Shown here: in pieces, positions 9,963-18,970 of the stretch
Position numbering within the stretch: position 1 is the stretch's first letter
Layout of the letters: the number at the start of each line of letters is the position of its first letter
Assembly (NCBI GenBank): GCA_900074745.1
Contig: LT598467.1
Location: forward strand, 1,054,001-1,118,000
DNA: 64,000 nucleotides
Direction: 5' to 3'
DNA from: Lachancea mirantina
Lineage: Eukaryota > Ascomycota > Saccharomycetes > Saccharomycetales > Saccharomycetaceae
The notes under the pieces: model-generated
Seen by the model: only the letters and a program-made list of their open reading frames with translations
The model's database searches: none
Told to the model about the DNA's origin: nothing
Made by a program: the position numbers and the translations under genes

Positions 9963-10865
9963 TCACCGCGCACCGGCATTGTACTGGTCTATGCCATGCA
10001 GCATGCTGCGCAATGGGGGCAGTTTGACCTCGGTAGGCGACGCAATTGCGTCGCTATCGCTATCGGACTTCGAGTCGTCCGTAGTGAGCTCAAACCGGGC
10101 GCGCCGCGATTGCCGCCGAGGCAGGGGCCACAGTGTTTGTGGCGTCTGTGGCGCAGCCACAGACGCGGATTGAGCGGCTGCCGCGGAGCCGCCGTTCAGC
10201 ACCGAGTGCAGAGACAGGCATTTCTTGGCGGCAAGAGGAGGCGAGCCGTAGACGCCGCTATATCCGCTAAATCCGCTAGCGCCGCTAGCGCCGCCGGCTC
10301 CGCCCGCCGCGTACAGATCCAACGAGGACACCTGGGGCGAAGCAAGCGCGCTGCCCGTGTGCGAGAACACAGAACTGAGCGAAGACGCGCTCGACCGCAG
10401 AGACGACGCCGCAGAGACGGCGGCCGCGGACGGGACCGAGAGCATCATCGACGAGGTGGGCCTCGGTACGGGTAACTGCAGCGGCGCCGCATGCAGGGCG
10501 GGTAACACGGGCTGCGCGAGCGGCTGTAGCACGGGCCCAACAACCGCCTGCGCAAGCGCATGCAGTTGGTGCACCACCACCGGATGGTGAACTCCGACCG
10601 CGGCTCCGGCGTCGGCCGGACCGCCTGGGCTGCCGGCACTGCCGAGCCGGCTCCGCGTTTTGCGGCGGGATGTACTCATGTGTGTGCGCACGTGACGCTT
10701 CAACTCGTCGCTGCGGCTAAATCGTTTGACGCAGCCGGGGAAATTACAGGCATGCGGTTTTTCGCCCGTGTGGGTGCGGATGTGTCTGCGCTTGTGCTCG
10801 AGGCGGTGGAAGCCCTTGCCACACAAGTCGCATTTGTAAGGTCGTTGGTCTTCTCGGGGCGACAT
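9963..10865 (-). CDS. MIG2: C2H2 zinc-finger glucose repressor, Mig2/Mig3 type
   Basis: This is a DNA-binding repressor of glucose-repressed genes (300 aa), acting in the nucleus on GC-box (SYGGGG) sites. The frame is open to 11150, but I place the start at the ATG at 10865 ([12 protein letters not shown]). The fingers begin nine residues later, as in Mig1/Mig2, and a TATA box lies inside the longer frame at 10933-10940. Finger 1 uses C12, C15, H28 and H32; finger 2 uses C40, C45, H58 and H62, with the TGEKP linker between. The rest is low-complexity Ala/Ser/Gly/Pro. The DNA is markedly GC-rich. It sits beside SIP2 as in S. cerevisiae (YGL208/209), so a Snf1-complex subunit and a Snf1-pathway repressor are neighbours. 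MIG3 is the ohnologue, so the single gene here stands for both. Confidence 0.9.
   Translation of the reverse strand: MSPREDQRPYKCDLCGKGFHRLEHKRRHIRTHTGEKPHACNFPGCVKRFSRSDELKRHVRTHMSTSRRKTRSRLGSAGSPGGPADAGAAVGVHHPVVVHQLHALAQAVVGPVLQPLAQPVLPALHAAPLQLPVPRPTSSMMLSVPSAAAVSAASSLRSSASSLSSVFSHTGSALASPQVSSLDLYAAGGAGGASGASGFSGYSGVYGSPPLAAKKCLSLHSVLNGGSAAAAQSASVAAPQTPQTLWPLPRRQSRRARFELTTDDSKSDSDSDAIASPTEVKLPPLRSMLHGIDQYNAGAR
10142..10166. repeat. Perfect hairpin in MIG2 coding sequence (11-bp arms, 3-nt loop)
   Basis: The arms 10142-10152 (gcgtctgtggc) and 10156-10166 are exact reverse complements around the loop gca. It lies inside the low-complexity part of MIG2. It belongs to the window-wide hairpin class described in the findings. 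Confidence 0.9.
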
Positions 10866-10932
10866 GACGGACCTGACCGTGCAAGCCGAGATGGACCACG
10901 CGACCGGATGGAAGGAGGCGACAAGCACACGG

Positions 10933-10940
10933 TTTATATA
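10933..10940 (-). promoter_or_regulatory. TATA box of MIG2
   Basis: TATATAAA on the minus strand lies 68 bp upstream of the chosen MIG2 ATG (10865). It argues against the longer open frame being the real protein. Confidence 0.6.
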
Positions 10941-11532
10941 GAAAGGACGCTGCCGAGCGCAGCGCACAGCGCAGCGCACGGCGCTGCTTCCAAAGGTTTT
11001 CTGACGTATGGCGCACCGGGGTAGCCGGCGGTGCGCAGAAGAGGTTTTTCCGGTAGGCACGCGGCCGGTAGCCCAGCCGGTAACGCTATCTGGCGTGCAG
11101 GGCGTTCTGCGGGACGCTCTGCGGCGTGGTCTGTGCGGGCGCACGGGCATGGGTGCGGAAAAACCAAAACCCGAGCAATTGTTTTTCCGGTTGCAGGCAA
11201 CGTCCTCCGCGGAGAGAGGGAGGAAAAGTTTTTCCGAGATCTGTGGCCCCCCACGAGCGAGCCCCGCGGCGCCTTCTGCGCCTCGTGCCTGCCTCCGAGA
11301 TAAAAAAATTTATCCGGTCATCACCGCCTGGCCTCCCCGGTCCTTGCCTCCTTGGCTCTGGAGATCATCCCACACTCGCTCTATGCAAACAATCCCATGC
11401 GGGGCAGAACGGGCCCCCCAGGTCTACGTGGCGGGCACACTACTGTAGGCCTGCAGACCCGCTTTTACGAGCCCTGCTTTTCTTTTCCAATTTGCTCTTC
11501 GTGCGTCGCGCGATTGTGCCGATCTGCAAGGA

Positions 11533-11584
11533 CTGCGGGCCGAGACTGCGGTCCGAGATTGCGGACCGAGATTGCGGACCGCAG
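11533..11584. repeat. Four tandem 13-bp units, each with CGG-N-CCG
   Basis: The four contiguous units are 11533-11545 (ctgcgggccgaga), 11546-11558 (ctgcggtccgaga), 11559-11571 (ttgcggaccgaga) and 11572-11584 (ttgcggaccgcag). Each has the palindromic half-site pair CGG-N-CCG at its centre. CGG triplets are the recognition element of Gal4-type Zn2Cys6 factors, so a regulatory array is plausible. No specific factor is named. Confidence 0.7.
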
Positions 11585-11737
11585 CTAAGAGGGGAACCGC
11601 GTACGTGGAGTGTACCCCGGCGGAGTTCCCAATTACAATAGTCGCGCATTTTTGCTCGTAGTTACGTAGTTAGTCGTGCGCGGCGCATGTGCGCCGCGTA
11701 CGCTTTGAGTGTAGTGACCGTTGTCGTGTGCAATGCT

Positions 11738-11761
11738 GTGTGGGGGTGTGGGGGTGTGGGG
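11738..11761 (+). promoter_or_regulatory. Triple GTGGGG run, possible Mig-type sites
   Basis: Three GTGGGG words in tandem match the SYGGGG core bound by Mig1/Mig2 proteins. They lie ~400 bp upstream of AVT3 and ~870 bp upstream of MIG2. A flanking AT box, which strengthens Mig1 binding, is not evident, so the assignment is tentative. Confidence 0.35.
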
Positions 11762-12160
11762 AGCGAGGCTGAAGATGACGGGGCGTCGGAAAAACTACGC
11801 TCGTCCTCGTTTATGTGAACTGTGTGGGGCCAAAGAGAAGACAAGTTGGGATGTGCGTATATGGTGAGGGGTTTAAGAGGGGTTGCATGCCTGGAGAGGT
11901 TTTTCCGAGAGTCACATGATACGGCCGTGTCTTTCGTGAGAAACGATTCAGGCTTGCGAGGCACCATGTACGGTATCGGATCGAAGATCGACTCAAGGTA
12001 GGCACCTCGAGGTCACTGTGCACGGTGCCATGAACTCTCTCACTTCTTCACTACCTCTAGATTTCAATATATAATCGAACACCAAGCTCATCGCTTTCGT
12101 CGAGAACATTGTTAAAACCGCGAACACCGCAGACACCGTCCTTATCACCCCGACTGAATC

Positions 12161-14026
12161 ATGGGCGTGAAAAAGACGTCTTCAACGGCTTCGGATCGGC
12201 ACCCTGGCAGCTCCGATACCAGTCGGCGCGGATCTACAGCCATCGCCAACATCCCACCCAGAAACGTGCCGGCGCAACAACAACAACAACAACAACCCGC
12301 AGATGTCGTGTCTCGACACCTGGTACAGCCGTCAGACGTACCCAGCGAGGAAGCGTTCAACTCGCTGCAACTCCAGGGCGGAGATATCACCCGTGAGGTG
12401 TACAAGTGGCAGGATCAACAGCAACAGCCTGACGTTCCGTCGAACGCACCTCCAAGCAGTCAAGCTCCCAGCGTCAGTGGAGGTTTACCAGACTGGGCCT
12501 CGTTGAACGAATCCGGACGTCCCAAGCGATCTCACAGTTTCTCCGGAAGTGTCATATCGCATGGATCCATCATCAGCCCAGAGATGTCCGCAGAACAAAT
12601 GCGGGCGCCCCAAGGTTTCCGCCGCAGTTTCCTCGTGAACAAGAGTCTTCAGCAAAATGGCGACGTCCCCAACTTCACAGCTCGCAATTTTTATGAGTTT
12701 CTTACCCTATATGGCCATTTTGCAGGTGAGGACCTTAGCGACGACGAAGACGACGATACGGTTAATTTCGACGAAGAACATGCAGCACTTTTACCGCGCC
12801 GTGAAGCCCGTAAAGCCCGTAAAGCCCATAAACAACAACACAAGTCTTCTACGGGCAAAGCCGTGCTTTTGCTACTGAAATCCTTCATTGGAACCGGGGT
12901 ATTGTTCTTGCCTCGCGCTTTTCAAAACGGTGGCTGGGTCTTCTCCACTTTGTGCATGCTCTTGTGCGGTATTGTTTCGTTTTACTGCTTTATTTTGCTC
13001 ATTAACGCTAAACAGAAACTCGCAGTCAAAGGTTACGGTGATTTGGGCGCCGCATTGTACGGACGTCACATGCGGTCTGCGATCCTAACCTCCATCGTAT
13101 TGTCCCAAATTGGGTTTGCCGCAGCATACGTCGTATTCACCGCGACGAATTTGCAAGTATTTTTTGCCAACGTGTTTGGGTTCCAAGCGTCTCTGACCAG
13201 CTGGCTTGTCATGCAATTAATCATTTTCATGCCTCTTTCCCTGACTCGCAACATTTCCAAACTCAGCGGCACCGCTTTGATCGCTGACCTCTTCATCTTG
13301 CTGGGGCTCTTGTACGTCTACTACTGTTCCGGGAGTTACGTGGTCCACCACGGTGTTGCATCGGACACCATGACTTTGTTCAACAAAAAAGACTGGACTT
13401 TGTTCATCGGGACTGCCATTTTCACTTTTGAGGGTGTCGGTCTGTTGATCCCAATTCAAGAATCGATGAAAGAACCTGAGAAATTTAACAAATGTCTCTT
13501 TGGAGTCATGGCCACGGCTGCATTTGTGTTCATTTCCAGTGGTCTGCTAAGTTATGCCGCTTTTGGCGATAAAGTCGAAACCGTCATTTTACTCAATTTC
13601 CCGCAGGATTCCGTTCTAACAGCCGGGGTACAACTTCTGTACGCTTTGGCCATCCTGTTATCTACTCCGCTGCAATTGTTCCCAGCTATTAGGATCTTGG
13701 AAACTTGGATTTTCCCGGCCAACGCTTCAGGGAAACACAATCCGCGGGTTAAATGGAGTAAGAACTATTTCAGAATTGGCGTGGTGCTCATCAATCTCGT
13801 CATTTCGTGGTTGGGCGCCAGAGACCTCGATAAATTTGTCTCCATTGTGGGCAGTTTCGCATGCGTACCTCTCATCTACGTGTACCCACCATTGCTGCAC
13901 TACAAGGCGTTCAGAAACGGTGGCGCTCCTCGTTGGTCTCTGATCCTGGACCAAGTTATCGGAGTCGTTGGTTTTGTGATCATGGTGTACACGTCGTTTC
14001 AAGCGGCCATGTTGTGGTTGAGTTGA
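12161..14026 (+). CDS. AVT3: Vacuolar amino-acid transporter, Avt3/Avt4 family
   Basis: This is a proton-coupled amino-acid transporter of the AAAP family (621 aa) that exports neutral or basic amino acids from the vacuole. The first ~220 residues are hydrophilic, with a run of seven Gln (CAA repeat near 12275-12298), Ser-rich stretches and an acidic patch (DLSDDEDDD). A short RKARKAHK segment is encoded by 9-bp near-repeats (12801-12830). From about residue 230 the Aa_trans domain begins (GKAVLLLLKSFIGTGVLFLP). About ten or eleven hydrophobic segments follow to the C-terminus. AVT3 and AVT4 are S. cerevisiae ohnologues; the downstream neighbour RPT1 matches the AVT3 locus (YKL146/145). The start is the first ATG of the frame, and the family normally has a long soluble N-terminus. 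Confidence 0.92.
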   Translation: MGVKKTSSTASDRHPGSSDTSRRGSTAIANIPPRNVPAQQQQQQQPADVVSRHLVQPSDVPSEEAFNSLQLQGGDITREVYKWQDQQQQPDVPSNAPPSSQAPSVSGGLPDWASLNESGRPKRSHSFSGSVISHGSIISPEMSAEQMRAPQGFRRSFLVNKSLQQNGDVPNFTARNFYEFLTLYGHFAGEDLSDDEDDDTVNFDEEHAALLPRREARKARKAHKQQHKSSTGKAVLLLLKSFIGTGVLFLPRAFQNGGWVFSTLCMLLCGIVSFYCFILLINAKQKLAVKGYGDLGAALYGRHMRSAILTSIVLSQIGFAAAYVVFTATNLQVFFANVFGFQASLTSWLVMQLIIFMPLSLTRNISKLSGTALIADLFILLGLLYVYYCSGSYVVHHGVASDTMTLFNKKDWTLFIGTAIFTFEGVGLLIPIQESMKEPEKFNKCLFGVMATAAFVFISSGLLSYAAFGDKVETVILLNFPQDSVLTAGVQLLYALAILLSTPLQLFPAIRILETWIFPANASGKHNPRVKWSKNYFRIGVVLINLVISWLGARDLDKFVSIVGSFACVPLIYVYPPLLHYKAFRNGGAPRWSLILDQVIGVVGFVIMVYTSFQAAMLWLS

Positions 14027-14504
14027 GGAACCAAACCGGGATAAATGTGAAGATTACAAGATAACGATAATTACGAGAAAGAACAGGCACACCGCTGAAA
14101 AACAGAGATCTATGTCACACATGGTTCAACTGAAACATACTCCATAGGCTGAATAAAAGATTCATACCGGCTCCAAGCCGCGCTTGAGCGCCTTCTATGA
14201 ATAAGCACGTGACTTCTCTTGTCGTCATGGCTATGGACACAATGGTTACCCGGATTGTATCTCATTATATGAATGTGGATGGTTCTAATAACTAAGTACG
14301 AATGAGTACCAATGGGTATTGACGGTATAGTGTCCGTAAAAAGTTATACTTTTCATTTTCAAATAAGTTACGACGAGTGAGTAATTTGTGAGTATCCGTA
14401 CAGACGTACCTTGTCTCTGTTAGTACTTCCTTTAATGATGTGAACCTTCAAATTCAAGCGGTTTGCCACCATGTCAGGAACACATCTTCACAGTACAATC
14501 AACA
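14027..14504. other. RPT1 upstream region
   Basis: This 478-bp spacer holds a Reb1-type TTACCCG at 14246-14252 and a perfect PACE element immediately before RPT1 (listed separately). No other gene is seen. Short GAGTA/TACC words near 14300-14400 do not form a recognisable site. Confidence 0.6.
14462..14470 (-). promoter_or_regulatory. PACE element (Rpn4 site) at RPT1
   Basis: TTTGCCACC is the exact reverse complement of the proteasome-associated control element GGTGGCAAA, bound by Rpn4. It ends only 34 bp before the RPT1 ATG (14505). An out-of-frame ATG at 14471 follows it directly. PACE sites usually lie farther upstream, so transcription must start very close to the coding region. Confidence 0.85.
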
Positions 14505-15848
14505 ATGGCACCAAAAGAGGACTGGGAGAAGTACAAGGCACCTGCCGAAGAAGAATCCAAGGAGGAAAAACCCAATGTTCCTCTTTCAGAAGGAGATATC
14601 CAGGTTCTAAAGACGTACGGAGCAGCGCCCTATGCTGACAAGTTGAAGAGTACAGAGAAAGATTTGAAAGAGATTGAAAGTCGAATCAAGGAGAAAGCAG
14701 GTGTCAAAGAAAGTGACACCGGGCTCGCCCCCTCGCATCTGTGGGATATGATGGGGGACAGACAACGTTTGAGCGAAGAGCATCCGTTGCAAGTGGCAAG
14801 ATGCACGAAAATAATCAAGCCCGAGGCGACGGAAGAGAACAATAATGCTGCAGAAGAAGACGAAGAAGATTTGAAATACGTGATAAATTTGAAACAGATT
14901 GCGAAATTCGTTGTAGGGCTCGGTGAGAGAGTCTCGCCAACAGACATAGAAGAAGGGATGCGTGTCGGTGTGGATAGATCGAAATATCACATTGAATTAC
15001 CACTTCCTCCCCGAATTGATCCCAGTGTTACAATGATGACCGTTGAAGAAAAACCCGACGTCGCTTACAGTGACGTTGGTGGCTGTAAAGAACAAATCGA
15101 AAAATTGAGAGAAGTGGTCGAATTGCCCTTGCTATCACCCGAGCGGTTTGCAACGTTGGGCATAGATCCGCCCAAGGGTATACTCTTGTACGGACCGCCT
15201 GGTACCGGTAAGACGCTATGTGCACGTGCCGTCGCTAACCGAACGGATGCGACGTTTATTAGAGTCATTGGGTCTGAATTGGTCCAAAAATATGTCGGAG
15301 AAGGTGCCAGAATGGTTCGGGAATTGTTTGAAATGGCGCGAACCAAAAAAGCCTGTATTATATTTTTCGACGAAATCGACGCTGTTGGTGGTGCCCGGTT
15401 CGACGACGGTGCCGGTGGTGACAACGAAGTGCAAAGAACCATGTTGGAATTGATTACACAATTAGATGGATTTGATCCGCGTGGTAACATCAAAGTGATG
15501 TTTGCCACTAATCGTCCTAACACATTGGATCCTGCGTTGTTAAGACCGGGGAGAGTCGATCGTAAAGTAGAATTCTCTTTGCCGGACTTGGAAGGTAGGG
15601 CCAATATTTTCCGTATTCACTCCAAATCTATGAGTGTTGAACGTGGAATTAGATGGGAATTGATTTCAAGACTATGTCCAAACTCGACGGGTGCGGAACT
15701 AAGATCCGTATGCACAGAAGCGGGCATGTTTGCCATTAGAGCAAGAAGGAAAGTCGCCACGGAGAAAGATTTTTTGAAAGCTGTCGACAAAGTCATAAAC
15801 GGGTACAAGAAGTTCAGCTCAACTTCGCGCTATATGCAATACAATTGA
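14505..15848 (+). CDS. RPT1: 26S proteasome ATPase subunit Rpt1
   Basis: Rpt1 (447 aa; yeast protein 467) is one of six AAA ATPases in the base of the 19S regulatory particle, which unfolds substrates and threads them into the 20S core. The start is the ATG at 14505 ([13 protein letters not shown]), matching the family N-terminus; the frame extends upstream only from a TTG. The order is an N-terminal region with an acidic Asn/Glu insert (residues ~108-124), an OB-type segment ([16 protein letters not shown]), Walker A GPPGTGKT (~230), Walker B FFDEIDA (~286), the second region of homology ([15 protein letters not shown]) and the C-terminal tail RYMQYN. The acidic insert is shorter than in S. 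cerevisiae, which explains the length. An Rpn4 element sits just upstream. Confidence 0.98.
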   Translation: MAPKEDWEKYKAPAEEESKEEKPNVPLSEGDIQVLKTYGAAPYADKLKSTEKDLKEIESRIKEKAGVKESDTGLAPSHLWDMMGDRQRLSEEHPLQVARCTKIIKPEATEENNNAAEEDEEDLKYVINLKQIAKFVVGLGERVSPTDIEEGMRVGVDRSKYHIELPLPPRIDPSVTMMTVEEKPDVAYSDVGGCKEQIEKLREVVELPLLSPERFATLGIDPPKGILLYGPPGTGKTLCARAVANRTDATFIRVIGSELVQKYVGEGARMVRELFEMARTKKACIIFFDEIDAVGGARFDDGAGGDNEVQRTMLELITQLDGFDPRGNIKVMFATNRPNTLDPALLRPGRVDRKVEFSLPDLEGRANIFRIHSKSMSVERGIRWELISRLCPNSTGAELRSVCTEAGMFAIRARRKVATEKDFLKAVDKVINGYKKFSSTSRYMQYN

Positions 15849-15990
15849 TGTGTTTGTGTGTTTCTATATAATTACAGGGGTCGAGGTCGAAGCACGCCTC
15901 CTACGTACGGCAAGATGAAATCTGCATTCTTTTGCGAAGACGTGACGGCCTATGCAGGTTCGCCAGGAGCTACTGGCTTTATCGTTGTCA

Positions 15991-16623
15991 TCATTCCCAC
16001 CATCCGACGAGACCCATCCCGTCAGTTTGGCAACTCCCAAGGAGCGCATAGGCAGGTGGGGTATCCTTTTTCGCGCTTTGTGTACCCGCAGCCTGTGCTT
16101 CTTGTTGTTCCTGTTCTTCAATTTCTCTTTCCTTGGGTGATTTTGGCTTGACGTCTACGAACACTTCTTGTTCGACGCGGAATCGGATTTTCTCATTAAC
16201 GTCGAAGTACAGCTTCGTCTCTTCGTCCATGGGCCATACCCAAGCCGAATCATCTGGTGAGAAAAAACAGCCCTCGAATAACATCTTTTGCGGAATAAAT
16301 ACGTCGTCAAACACTCCTAGAAGCGATACTTTGATACCTTCAGCTGTGCATTGTGAGATCCAACCGGTAATGATCTCTCCTACAAAAGGTTTGAAAACGA
16401 GCGCCCTAAACGTTGTATTGATGTAAGAGGCACCATCTCCTGGTTTCAATTGGCCCTCGTCAACTGCCAAAACGTCAAAAACCGTGATACACAAGCCAAC
16501 ATGTGGGATAATCCGGTTGGAAAACTTCTTGTTCAATTGATGTACAACGGCCGATTTCGTTGATCTGTGAAATTCGTCAGGCGGCACACGTACCAAGTCT
16601 GATATTTTGGATAATATGAACAT
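15991..16623 (-). CDS. RPC25: RNA polymerase III subunit Rpc25
   Basis: This is a Pol III stalk subunit (210 aa), the counterpart of Rpb7. It pairs with Rpc17 and is needed for initiation at tRNA and 5S genes. I start it at the ATG at 16623 (MFILSKISDLVRVPP), which matches the family; the frame continues four codons upstream. Residues 1-~80 form the Rpb7 N-terminal domain. From ~83 the OB/S1-like Rpc25 domain runs to the tail, ending in the conserved LLGSCQTDGMGLVGWWE. It converges with RPT1 (142-bp gap) and shares a 310-bp divergent promoter with LTV1, the same arrangement as YKL145-144-143. Confidence 0.98.
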   Translation of the reverse strand: MFILSKISDLVRVPPDEFHRSTKSAVVHQLNKKFSNRIIPHVGLCITVFDVLAVDEGQLKPGDGASYINTTFRALVFKPFVGEIITGWISQCTAEGIKVSLLGVFDDVFIPQKMLFEGCFFSPDDSAWVWPMDEETKLYFDVNEKIRFRVEQEVFVDVKPKSPKEREIEEQEQQEAQAAGTQSAKKDTPPAYALLGSCQTDGMGLVGWWE

Positions 16624-16933
16624 CAAGACAGCCACACCAAAAAATGGCCCCTCAGTTACTCAATCCAAAGCTTTAGAACCTGCTTGAATTCGACTGATCG
16701 ATGAGTTTAAAATTTTCGTGATGCCTGTCTTGAATTTTTCAAGCTTTCCAATATCGACCAAGGGATCCGAATCCGGAAAATTAATCTAGGCCCTCGGTTC
16801 GAATCCTCGAGGGTGCTTTTATGTTTTGAAAAATTTGAAAATTTTTGAATGTGAATGCGATGAGCTACCCGATGAGATGAGCATCTGTTAGGGCCATTGA
16901 AAGTACATAAGAGAGGCAAATATCGGGTTATAG
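16624..16933. promoter_or_regulatory. Divergent promoter RPC25-LTV1 with PAC and RRPE motifs
   Basis: The 310-bp shared promoter carries an exact PAC word GCGATGAG (16857-16864), further GATGAG copies (16871-16880) and an RRPE-like AAAATTTTT near 16840. PAC and RRPE mark ribosome-biogenesis and Pol I/III genes in yeasts, which fits both neighbours. A tRNA-type B box also lies here (separate entry). Confidence 0.75.
16796..16806 (+). promoter_or_regulatory. Isolated tRNA-type B box (GGTTCGAATCC)
   Basis: This is an exact match to the TFIIIC B-box consensus GGTTCGANTCC. No A box or foldable tRNA is seen around it: the five bases before the loop do not pair with the five after. S. cerevisiae has such isolated sites (ETC loci) that bind TFIIIC without Pol III. 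This one sits 173 bp from the start of a Pol III subunit gene. Confidence 0.5.
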
Positions 16934-18325
16934 ATGGGTCCCAAGTCAGCATTCAACCGTAAAACTGCGACTAAATTTGCCGTGGTTCACAGACCGCACG
17001 ACGACCCGCGGTTTTTTGATAGTGAGGCGTCAGAACATGTTCTTGTTCCGATTGACAGTCGGCATCAAGACAAAAGTCGCGTGGCCGGTAGCCATACGAC
17101 TGGCAGTCTTGAGGCTGCCAGTCGTCCGGCCACTAAAGTGGCCGACAGGGATGTCAACACGCACATGGGTGAAGCGTCGTTGTACGGTATAACGTTCGAT
17201 GATTCCAAGTACGACTATACGCAGCATTTGAAGCCGATCGGGCTGGACCCCGCGCATTCTGTGTTCATACCGTCCAAGCCTGCAAATGGAAGCTCAAAAT
17301 TGCAGGTGGAAGACCTATTTGTCGAGCCGGAATATGCGGTTACGGACAAGAAAAGTGAACCCATGTTTTCACGAGGTGTCGCGAAACAAGCATATTTAGC
17401 CCAGCAACAGGATGTTCACGACGAAATTCGTGGGTTCCAGCCAGATCTGAACCCTGCGTTGCGGGAAGTGCTCGAGGCGCTGGAAGATGAGGCGTATGTG
17501 GTTAACGAGGATATCGAGGTAAAACCCAAGCAACGAGTTCCCGACAACGATGACATATTTGGCGAGCTGCTGCGCAGTGGAGAAGTTGACGATGCCGAGG
17601 ATTTTGACGGGGAATTTGACGAGTGGGATATCGACAATCTGGATGGATACGAGCAAGAACAGTACCGGCACGAACTGGAGCAATTTGACCAAGTACAGAA
17701 TTTAGAGGATCTACAAAACATAGACTACCAAGCGGACGTTACACGATTCAAAAAAGAGATCTCGAAGACCGGTTTGGACAGCGACGCAGAATCCAACGAA
17801 CCTGGTTTCGGTGACAGTGGGGACGATTTGTCCGAGGAAGAGAATGACACGGTGGGAGAGTTACCATCAATAAACGGGCCCAAAACAACCCGCAACAAGA
17901 AGAAAACGCGGCGGAAAATGGGTGCAAAATCTGACGTCTCAGGATTTTCTATGAGTTCGAGCGCCATTGCCCGGAGTGAGGCCATGACGGTGCTGGACGA
18001 CAAATATGACAATATCATATCAGGGTATGAGAATTACGAGGAGGAACAAATTCTAGACGAACAAGAAGTACAGCCATTTGATTTCGCCAACGAACGTGCT
18101 GATTTTGAGTCTATGCTCGACGACTTCTTGGACAATTTCGAACTCGAACAAGGCGGACGGAAACTCACCAAGAAGGACAGCGAATTGCAAAGAATTAAAG
18201 ACGCTGCAGACCAAGCTAGCAAGAGTAAATTGTCTATGAGACGGAAAAAGGAGGCCGCCAAGCGGAATAAAAATGGCGCATCCACCGACTCGATCGCCAA
18301 GGGTATTGAAAGCCTGAGGTTTTAG
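16934..18325 (+). CDS. LTV1: 40S ribosome assembly/export factor Ltv1
   Basis: Ltv1 (463 aa) binds pre-40S particles, promotes head assembly and assists nuclear export. Its phosphorylation by the casein kinase Hrr25 triggers its release. Seen here are the conserved VVHRPHDDPRFFD opening, GITFDDSKYDYTQHLKPIG (~residue 90), an acidic central part (EFDEWDIDNL), the DVSGFSMSSSAIARSEAMTVLDD block, the FESMLDDFLDNFE block and a basic C-terminal helix. Two perfect hairpins are embedded in the N-terminal coding region (17096-17125 and 17127-17144), in a stretch where the protein differs from S. cerevisiae. PAC and RRPE motifs precede it. Confidence 0.97.
   Translation: MGPKSAFNRKTATKFAVVHRPHDDPRFFDSEASEHVLVPIDSRHQDKSRVAGSHTTGSLEAASRPATKVADRDVNTHMGEASLYGITFDDSKYDYTQHLKPIGLDPAHSVFIPSKPANGSSKLQVEDLFVEPEYAVTDKKSEPMFSRGVAKQAYLAQQQDVHDEIRGFQPDLNPALREVLEALEDEAYVVNEDIEVKPKQRVPDNDDIFGELLRSGEVDDAEDFDGEFDEWDIDNLDGYEQEQYRHELEQFDQVQNLEDLQNIDYQADVTRFKKEISKTGLDSDAESNEPGFGDSGDDLSEEENDTVGELPSINGPKTTRNKKKTRRKMGAKSDVSGFSMSSSAIARSEAMTVLDDKYDNIISGYENYEEEQILDEQEVQPFDFANERADFESMLDDFLDNFELEQGGRKLTKKDSELQRIKDAADQASKSKLSMRRKKEAAKRNKNGASTDSIAKGIESLRF
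17096..17144. repeat. Two adjacent perfect hairpins in LTV1 coding sequence
   Basis: The first has 11-bp arms (17096-17106 and 17115-17125) around an 8-nt loop. The second has 8-bp arms (17127-17134 and 17137-17144) around aa. They lie head to tail, one base apart, in a variable part of the protein. Confidence 0.9.
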
Positions 18326-18970
18326 CCATCTTTTTGCGAATATGTAAAATATGGTTATTTCGACTCGCGGAAAAAACACCAGACATAAAAACTACATTTT
18401 ATGTACAGAATCTACAGCGGCAGACGCCATAGCACGTCGAATAAGCTTCCTTGAGTGATCCCCTGGCTCGGCCCGATGACCTTTTTATTGAAAACTGTGG
18501 ATTTTAATAAGTTCTTTCAACGAGTAATGGGTTACCTGTGGGTAACCCAATAAATTAACACAGTGGCAGCACTTGTGACGAACTTAGGCGCCATATAGTG
18601 CGGAGCATATATGAAATTACCTCGTATATAATTACTAAGAAATTGTTCGACGTAAAATCAATGTAATCCTTTCATACGGAAATGAGTATCAATGGAGTAA
18701 TCGTGTATAGGTACTTTACTAAATGAATCAGTATTTACGAAAAGTACATCCCTCACTCATTGCGCACGTCTGGTATATAAAGGGAAAACAAGATCAAGGA
18801 ATCTTGCCTCTTAGAAATCAAGTCCTGTAGAAATTTAATCTCTAGCTTGTTGATTTTGCGAATCTCGAGACTTAGATTTCGATCAAATAAGCAATACCAT
18901 CACACTCAGTGATCAATTTACTTGATTTTCCGGATTTTCCGAAATATTTTGAGCAACAAGCCCTTAAACA
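18326..18970. other. Intergenic region LTV1-MRP8
   Basis: This 645-bp MRP8 promoter region has a TATATAAAG box at 18774-18782 (190 bp before the MRP8 ATG). A perfect 9-bp-arm hairpin with a 4-nt loop lies at 18528-18549 (gggttacc/ggtaaccc core). A TTTCCGAAA near 18936 recalls centromere element III but lacks the rest of a centromere. No gene is seen. Confidence 0.55.

Larger units (their letters stand above)
10866..12160. other. GC-rich divergent intergenic region MIG2-AVT3
   Basis: This 1.3-kb divergent promoter region is GC-rich for most of its length. It carries a 12-bp near-duplicate (GCGCAGCGCAC words, 10958-10980), a 13-bp repeat array (11533-11584), a 9-bp-arm hairpin (11679-11698) and a triple GTGTGGGGG run (11738-11761). 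Overlapping ORFs on both strands between 10934 and 11967 are by-products of high GC, and none looks like a gene. Confidence 0.55.

Noticed and set aside
10866-11150. N-terminal extension of the MIG2 frame by 95 residues
   Set aside because: The extension is Arg/Cys-rich and compositional, and the TATA box lies inside it. The ATG at 10865 places the fingers as in the family.
18928-18945. TTTCCGAAA resembling centromere element III
   Set aside because: There is no long AT-rich element II, no properly placed CACRTG on the other side and no A-run after the core. It lies in the MRP8 leader.
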